Assembly: GCF_004345005.1 (NCBI RefSeq)
Contig: NZ_SMMX01000004.1
Location: 1 to 64,000 of the forward strand
DNA: 64,000 nt
DNA from: Extibacter muris
Lineage (GTDB): Bacteria; Bacillota; Clostridia; Lachnospirales; Lachnospiraceae
Direction: 5' to 3'
Positions 59,100-64,000 of the stretch are shown piece after piece. Made by a program: the position numbers and the translations under genes. Every line of letters begins with the position of its first letter. Position 1 is the stretch's first letter. The notes under the pieces are model-generated. The model ran no database searches. It was not told the origin of the DNA and saw only the letters and a program-made list of their open reading frames with translations.

Positions 59100-61142
59100 A
59101 TGAATAAGATACAAGTATTGGACCAGGTAACAATAGATAAGATCGCAGCGGGAGAGGTGATAGAGCGTCCTGCCTCCGTTGTGAAGGAGCTGGCAGAGAA
59201 TGCCATAGATGCGGGCGCTACGTCTGTCACCATAGAGATTAAAGAAGGCGGCATCTCCTACATACGCATTGCGGACAATGGCTGCGGCATTGCCAGGGAA
59301 GAAGTACCTTCCGCGTTTCTGAGGCATTCGACGAGCAAAATCCGTTCGGTGGACGATCTGGTACATATCGGTTCCCTCGGGTTCCGCGGAGAAGCGCTTT
59401 CCAGCATAGCGGCGGTGTCGCAGGTAGAACTGGTCACAAAGACAAAAGCAGATACTTTTGGCACGAGCTATCGCATAGCAGGGGGAAAAGAGGAGTCGCT
59501 GGACGATGCAGGCGCACCGGACGGAACGACGTTCCTCATCCGCCAGCTGTTCTATAATACGCCCGCCAGAAGAAAGTTCTTAAAGACGCCGATGACAGAG
59601 GCAAGCCATGTGGGAGAGCTGGTGACGAGGCTGGCACTGTCCCACCCCGAGATCTCGTTCCAGTTTATCAATAATGGACAGTCGAAGATACACACATCAG
59701 GAAACGGTAACCTGAAAGACGTCATTTATCACGTGTACGGCAGGGAAATCGCGGCAAATCTGCTCGCGGTGGACTATGAGCGCACCGGAATGAAGATTAC
59801 GGGATATCTGGGAAAGCCGCTTATATCAAGAGGAAACCGCAATTTTGAGAATTATTTTATCAATGGCAGGTATGTGAAAAGCAATATGATAGCCAAGGCC
59901 ATTGAAGACGCATACAAAGACTTTACGATGCAGCACAAATATCCCTTCGTCGTGCTGCAGATGGAGATTGACGGGGAGCACATTGATGTCAATGTACATC
60001 CGACAAAGATGGAATTACGGTTTAATAACCAGCAGGATGTCTATAGTTCTGTATATGAGGCGGTTGACCGGGGACTCCACGCGGAGGAGCTCATTCCCCA
60101 TGTAGAGATTCCAAAGCCGCCTGAGGCGGAGGCTGCCGCTCCGCGTAAGGACCTGGATATGCAAAAGCCTCTGAAAGAGACAGGTTCGGCAAAGCTGCAG
60201 CCTGTATCCGACCGGTCCGGACGAGAATCCCCTGTATGGGAAGAGATGCCTGCAGGAAATAAGCCGGGGCAGAAGGACGTGGAATACTTTATGGAGGAGA
60301 TGAAAAAGAGAGTCCGCTCTTACCATGAACAGCAATCCTCCGCAGAAGTGCATGACCGAAGTGCCATATTCAGGCCGGATGTCCAGGCTGACCGGATACG
60401 TGAGGCCGTAGAGTATGCGAAGCCGGTAGACAGTCAGAAGGAAAACAGACAGAAAGACGGCAGTCATGTCCGGAAACCGGACGGTCCGGAGCCTAGAAAA
60501 GACAGCGGAGCCGGAAAGCAGATGGACCTGTTTGAAGAAAAGCTTCTTGACCGTGAGAGAAAAGCAGAATACAAGCTTATCGGGCAGGCGTTCGACACTT
60601 ACTGGATGATTGAATTCCAGGACAGCCTTTATATCATCGACCAGCACGCGGCCCATGAAAGGGTGCTCTATGAACGTACGCTGAAGAATATGAAGACAAG
60701 GGAATTCACGTCCCAGTACATCAGCCCGCCGATTATCTTGGACCTGACGATGCAGGAAGCAGAGCTGCTGCATACTTATATGGACCAGTTTACAAGAATC
60801 GGATTTGAGCTGGAAGAGTTTGGGCAGGAGTCTTATGCCGTGAGAGCGGTACCCGATAACTTGTTCAGCATCGCAAAGAAAGAACTGCTCATGGAGATGA
60901 TAGACAGCCTGTCCGATGAGATCAGCAGGAACCTGTCGCCGGATCTGATTGATGAGAGGGTGGCATCCATGTCGTGCAAAGCTGCGGTCAAAGGCAATAT
61001 GAAGCTATCAGCGGCAGAAGTGGATGTCCTGATAGGTGAACTGCTCATGCTGGAGAATCCATACCACTGCCCGCATGGGCGGCCTACTATCATCGCCATG
61101 ACCAGGCGGGAGCTTGAGAAAAAGTTTAAGAGGATTGTATAA
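59100..61142 (+). CDS. mutL: DNA mismatch repair protein MutL
   Basis: A 680-residue GHKL ATPase that links MutS to strand removal. The N-terminal ATPase shows ELAENAIDAGATS (near 31-43), RIADNGCGI and GFRGEALSSIAAV. A variable linker (about 335-480) follows, then the C-terminal dimerisation domain, with DQHAAHERVLYERT near 516. Further on, SCKAAVKGNMKLS and CPHGRPT belong to the metal-dependent endonuclease site of MutL from organisms without MutH. Length is normal for the family. Confidence 0.96.
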   Translation: MNKIQVLDQVTIDKIAAGEVIERPASVVKELAENAIDAGATSVTIEIKEGGISYIRIADNGCGIAREEVPSAFLRHSTSKIRSVDDLVHIGSLGFRGEALSSIAAVSQVELVTKTKADTFGTSYRIAGGKEESLDDAGAPDGTTFLIRQLFYNTPARRKFLKTPMTEASHVGELVTRLALSHPEISFQFINNGQSKIHTSGNGNLKDVIYHVYGREIAANLLAVDYERTGMKITGYLGKPLISRGNRNFENYFINGRYVKSNMIAKAIEDAYKDFTMQHKYPFVVLQMEIDGEHIDVNVHPTKMELRFNNQQDVYSSVYEAVDRGLHAEELIPHVEIPKPPEAEAAAPRKDLDMQKPLKETGSAKLQPVSDRSGRESPVWEEMPAGNKPGQKDVEYFMEEMKKRVRSYHEQQSSAEVHDRSAIFRPDVQADRIREAVEYAKPVDSQKENRQKDGSHVRKPDGPEPRKDSGAGKQMDLFEEKLLDRERKAEYKLIGQAFDTYWMIEFQDSLYIIDQHAAHERVLYERTLKNMKTREFTSQYISPPIILDLTMQEAELLHTYMDQFTRIGFELEEFGQESYAVRAVPDNLFSIAKKELLMEMIDSLSDEISRNLSPDLIDERVASMSCKAAVKGNMKLSAAEVDVLIGELLMLENPYHCPHGRPTIIAMTRRELEKKFKRIV

Positions 61143-61144
61143 AT

Positions 61145-62116
61145 ATGAAGAGACCGTTAGTGGTACTGACAGGGCCTACTGCCGTCGGCAAGACAAAAGC
61201 ATCTATTGCACTTGCAAAAGCAATCGGCGGCGAGATCATATCTGCAGATTCTATGCAGGTGTACAAATACATGGATATCGGCTCTGCCAAGATACGCCCT
61301 GAAGAGATGGACGGCATACCACATCACCTGGTGGATGAGCTTATGCCGTCGGAAGAATTTAATGTCGTCCGCTTTCAGAAGCTGGCGCAGGTGGCGGCAG
61401 AGCACATATACGAAAGAGGCCGGATTCCTGTCGTCGTCGGCGGGACCGGTTTTTATATCCAGGCGCTGCTCTATGGCATCGACTTTACCGAGAACGAAGC
61501 GGGCAGCGGCATCCGCAGCCGCCTCGCCGGTTATGCGCAGAGATACGGCGCAGATAAGCTGCACGAACGCCTGGCTGAGGTGGATGGCAAGTCCGCCGCA
61601 CTGATACATCCCAATAACGTCAAACGGGTAATCCGCGCGCTTGAATTCTATGAACAGACAGGTCAGAAGATATCAGACCACAATGAAAGAGAGCGGGCAA
61701 AAGAGTCCCCATACAACGCGGCATACTTTGTGCTGACGGATGACAGGGAGCATCTCTATGCCCGGATCAACAGCCGGGTGGACAAGATGATAGAGGACGG
61801 CCTAGTGGCTGAAGTGAGCAGCCTGAAGAAGATGGGGTATACGAAAGAGCTGGTATCCATGCAGGGACTTGGCTACAAAGAAATACTTGACTATCTTGAC
61901 GGAAGATGTACACTGGAAGAAGCGGTCTATACGATCAAACGGGATACGAGGCACTTCGCCAAAAGACAGATTACATGGTTTAAGAGGGAGAGAAATGTTA
62001 TCTGGATCGACAAGAAGGCGTATGGATATGACGAAGATGAAATCGTACACGCTATGATAAAACATTTGGAGGGAGTACTATGTTTAGAAGATTATTCAGG
62101 GGGAACCAGTTCCTGA
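61145..62116 (+). CDS. miaA: tRNA dimethylallyltransferase MiaA
   Basis: Transfers a dimethylallyl group to A37 of tRNAs reading U-initial codons, making the substrate of MiaB. The 323-residue product has the P-loop TGPTAVGKTKAS (9-20), EIISADSMQVYKYMDIGSAK and the tRNA-binding region DTRHFAKRQITWFKRE. The ATG lies two bases after the mutL stop. The last 37 bases overlap the next gene. Confidence 0.97.
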   Translation: MKRPLVVLTGPTAVGKTKASIALAKAIGGEIISADSMQVYKYMDIGSAKIRPEEMDGIPHHLVDELMPSEEFNVVRFQKLAQVAAEHIYERGRIPVVVGGTGFYIQALLYGIDFTENEAGSGIRSRLAGYAQRYGADKLHERLAEVDGKSAALIHPNNVKRVIRALEFYEQTGQKISDHNERERAKESPYNAAYFVLTDDREHLYARINSRVDKMIEDGLVAEVSSLKKMGYTKELVSMQGLGYKEILDYLDGRCTLEEAVYTIKRDTRHFAKRQITWFKRERNVIWIDKKAYGYDEDEIVHAMIKHLEGVLCLEDYSGGTSS

Positions 62117-62391
62117 AGAAGATGAACACGTTGATGGAGCTTTATTCACGCAGCCATAACGCGGCTGCTACATATAAGCAGCTGCTGGAGCTTGCGCCGC
62201 TCATCCGCACAAAAGGGGAAGAAGCGCTGTACGATCTGAACCGGGCTGCACTTCTGTACGATATGAAGCACTATCGGGAATCCGCGGATATCGTGCTGGA
62301 GATAAAACCGCTGAATCCTGAGTTTGATGCCAGGTGTGCGTCCCTTAAGACAAAGATAATGAACGCGTGGCAGGGAGGAGACGATTACTAA
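62080..62391 (+). CDS. small TPR-like helical protein
   Basis: A 103-residue all-helical protein whose helix pairs (SHNAAATYKQLLELAPL, then ALYDLNRAALLYDMKHYRESADIVLEI) look like two or three tetratricopeptide units. It starts inside miaA behind GGAGGG and ends just before the next gene, so it is tightly embedded in this operon. No known partner or function; a protein-binding accessory is the most that can be said. Confidence 0.65.
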   Translation: MFRRLFRGNQFLKKMNTLMELYSRSHNAAATYKQLLELAPLIRTKGEEALYDLNRAALLYDMKHYRESADIVLEIKPLNPEFDARCASLKTKIMNAWQGGDDY

Positions 62392-62392
62392 G

Positions 62393-63676
62393 ATGCCGGA
62401 CATGACGAAGTTATATGAAGATATGGGAATAAGAAGGGCGGTTCTTGCTTTCGGCCGTGAGGCAGAGGCCGGACTCAAGGAGCGTTTTGATGAGATTGAC
62501 AGGACAGCGGAATACAACCAGCTTAAGGTGATTCATGCCATGCAGGAGAACCGTGTGTGCGAGGCTTGCTTCAACTATGCGAGCGGATACGGATACAGCG
62601 ACCAGGGCAGGGATACGCTTGAGGGAGTATACGCATCCGTATTCCATACAGACAGCGCTCTCGTGCGGCCTCAGATCACGTGCGGAACCCACGCGCTTTC
62701 GCTGGCGCTCGGCGCCAATCTGCGCCCGGGGGACGAGCTGCTGTCACCGGTAGGGAAGCCTTATGACACGCTGGAGGAAGTCATCGGCATCCGGCCGTCG
62801 AACGGCTCTCTTGCTGAATATGGAATTACTTACAGGCAGGTGGATCTAAAAGAAGACGGAACATTTGATTATGACAGAATAGAAGAAGCATTGCAGGAAC
62901 GGACGAAGATCGTGACGATACAACGCTCCAAGGGCTATCAGACACGTCCGAGCTTTTCCGTGGGGCAGATCGGGGAGCTGATCGCCTTTGTGAAGAAGAG
63001 GAAGCCCGGCGTCATCTGCATGGTGGACAACTGCTACGGCGAATTCGTGGAGACGGTAGAACCAAGCGACGTAGGCGCGGACATGGTCGTCGGATCGCTC
63101 ATTAAGAATCCAGGCGGCGGTCTGGCGCCGATAGGCGGCTACATCGCGGGCAGAAAAGATCTGATCGATGCCTGCGGCTACCGGCTTACGTCACCCGGAC
63201 TCGGCAAAGAGGTAGGGGCATCGCTCGGTGTGATGCAGTCCTTCTACCAGGGGCTTTTCCTTGCTCCGACGGTAGCTGCCAGTGCGCTGAAGGGAGCGAT
63301 ATTCGCAGCCGGGATATACGAAAAGCTCGGTTTCGGCGTCATACCAGACAGTAAAGAGAGCAGACATGATATCATCCAGGCGGTGCAGCTTGGAACCCCG
63401 GAGGGGGTGGTCGCATTCTGCAAAGGAATACAGGCAGCCGCTCCGGTAGATTCCTATGTGTCTCCGGAACCTTGGGCGATGCCTGGATATGACAGTGATG
63501 TAATCATGGCTGCAGGGGCGTTCGTGCAGGGCTCGTCCATTGAGCTCAGCGCAGACGGGCCTATCAAGCCTCCGTATGCCGTCTACTTCCAGGGAGGGCT
63601 GACCTGGCCCCACGCAAGGCTTGGGATTCTCATGTCCCTCGAATATATCGTAAGGGAAGGGATTGTCAAGATCTGA
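62393..63676 (+). CDS. methionine gamma-lyase-like / aluminium resistance family PLP protein
   Basis: A 427-residue fold-type I PLP protein of the family named after aluminium resistance and methionine gamma-lyase (PF06838). The PLP lysine lies in VGSLIKNPGGGLAPIGGYIAG near 235-255, preceded by the aspartate in CMVDNCYGEFVE. These proteins follow miaA in many Firmicutes. Their substrate is not established; carbon-sulfur lyase activity is inferred by homology. GGGAGGAG lies upstream of the ATG. Confidence 0.85.
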   Translation: MPDMTKLYEDMGIRRAVLAFGREAEAGLKERFDEIDRTAEYNQLKVIHAMQENRVCEACFNYASGYGYSDQGRDTLEGVYASVFHTDSALVRPQITCGTHALSLALGANLRPGDELLSPVGKPYDTLEEVIGIRPSNGSLAEYGITYRQVDLKEDGTFDYDRIEEALQERTKIVTIQRSKGYQTRPSFSVGQIGELIAFVKKRKPGVICMVDNCYGEFVETVEPSDVGADMVVGSLIKNPGGGLAPIGGYIAGRKDLIDACGYRLTSPGLGKEVGASLGVMQSFYQGLFLAPTVAASALKGAIFAAGIYEKLGFGVIPDSKESRHDIIQAVQLGTPEGVVAFCKGIQAAAPVDSYVSPEPWAMPGYDSDVIMAAGAFVQGSSIELSADGPIKPPYAVYFQGGLTWPHARLGILMSLEYIVREGIVKI

Positions 63677-63699
63677 CAGCGGGAAAGGAGTCGTAAACG

Positions 63700-64000
63700 A
63701 TGGGAAAGATAGGAGTCATCGGCGGCGGCATCTCCGGAATGGCTGCCGCGATAGCGGCCGCACGGACGGACGGCAGGGCGGAAGTATTTATACTTGAACA
63801 TAATGATATTCTCGGTAAGAAAATACTTTCTACCGGTAACGGGCGCTGCAACCTCACGAACATGCAGATGGGGGCAGGCTGCTACAGAGGCGGCGGAGCG
63901 CAGCTGGCAGAGGACGTACTGCGGCAGTTCGGCCTCGGGCAGACGCTGGAATTCTTCCGCAGCCTCGGGCTTCTTATCCGGATGCGGGGAGACTATGCAT
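63700..64000 (+). CDS. BaiN-type NAD(P)/FAD-dependent oxidoreductase, N-terminal part
   Basis: The first 100 residues of an HI0933-family flavoprotein, cut by the window end. The FAD fold is marked by IGVIGGGISGMAAAIAAA (3-20), followed by GKKILSTGNGRCNLTN, a family signature. One member, BaiN of Clostridium scindens, was reported to reduce bile-acid intermediates, but the family is widespread in bacteria without that pathway, so no bile-acid role is claimed. GGAAAGGAG precedes ATG 63700. Confidence 0.85.
   Translation, partial: MGKIGVIGGGISGMAAAIAAARTDGRAEVFILEHNDILGKKILSTGNGRCNLTNMQMGAGCYRGGGAQLAEDVLRQFGLGQTLEFFRSLGLLIRMRGDYA

Noticed and set aside
63700-64000. Evidence for a bile-acid-inducible operon
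   Set aside because: Only a BaiN-family N terminus is present. The family is widespread and no baiB-CD-E-type gene is nearby, so bile-acid metabolism cannot be claimed.

Overview
This window looks like chromosome from an anaerobic, spore-forming Firmicute of the Lachnospiraceae (Clostridium scindens / hylemonae / Dorea-like). That placement is inferred from gene content and order: plsX-acpP-rnc-smc-ftsY, yqfC-yqfD-phoH-ybeY, miaB-mutS-mutL-miaA, formate-tetrahydrofolate ligase with folD, an electron-bifurcating NfnAB pair, a Re-type citrate synthase with NADP-isocitrate dehydrogenase, Rex, and sporulation-type proteins. No rRNA, tRNA, CRISPR array, intact transposase or prophage was found.

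Layout. 1-3.7 kb: a three-gene, relatively AT-rich catabolic operon (PdxA-type dehydrogenase, DUF1537 acid-sugar kinase, KdgT-type permease), bounded by strong terminators and lying directly before the core lipid/division block. 4.0-12.3 kb: plsX, acpP, rnc, smc, ftsY, threonine ammonia-lyase and a DUF1653 protein. 12.3-14.4 kb: a three-way-junction structured element followed by a badly decayed kdpD/kdpE two-component system. 14.4-17.8 kb: Re-citrate synthase, a GntR/FCD regulator and isocitrate dehydrogenase, under a promoter whose -10 lies inside a perfect 24-bp palindrome. 17.9-20.6 kb: a flavodoxin-fold oxidoreductase and, on the minus strand, an ABC-F ATPase. 20.7-25.5 kb: rex, nnr, alr, an antitoxin-less mazF and a CorC-like CBS protein. 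25.5-35.4 kb: yebC, a CFI-box protein, metY, a ClpP-like protease, ftsK, fhs, folD and a zinc-ribbon/TPR membrane protein. 35.5-40.7 kb: a Rex-box-controlled alcohol dehydrogenase, nfnA-nfnB, a ZIP transporter and rlmH. 40.7-43.3 kb: a decaying accessory patch (truncated MNT nucleotidyltransferase, small XRE regulator, amputated response regulator, frameshifted histidine kinase). 43.4-46.5 kb: a secreted CAP protein with a WalR-like box, a ferritin-like protein and a phospholipase-D family enzyme. 46.7-64 kb: two paired uncharacterised proteins, yqfC/yqfD/phoH/ybeY, a flippase, small conserved proteins, miaB, mutS, mutL, miaA, an aluminium-resistance/methionine-gamma-lyase-like enzyme and the start of a BaiN-type flavoprotein.

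How the parts connect. Several genes serve anaerobic redox and one-carbon metabolism. Rex senses NADH/NAD+, and a near-consensus Rex site covers the start region of the alcohol dehydrogenase gene. NfnAB exchanges electrons among NADH, NADPH and ferredoxin. Re-citrate synthase plus isocitrate dehydrogenase supplies 2-oxoglutarate and NADPH. Fhs, FolD and 5-formyl-THF cyclo-ligase serve the folate C1 pool. I saw no convincing wholly new defence or mobile system. The most interesting unexplained signals are the structured element at 12.36-12.48 kb, the operator-like sites at 14.4, 17.8, 35.6 and 43.4 kb, intergenic hairpins that hold the next gene's ribosome binding site, the base-composition mosaic inside fhs, and the antitoxin-less mazF.
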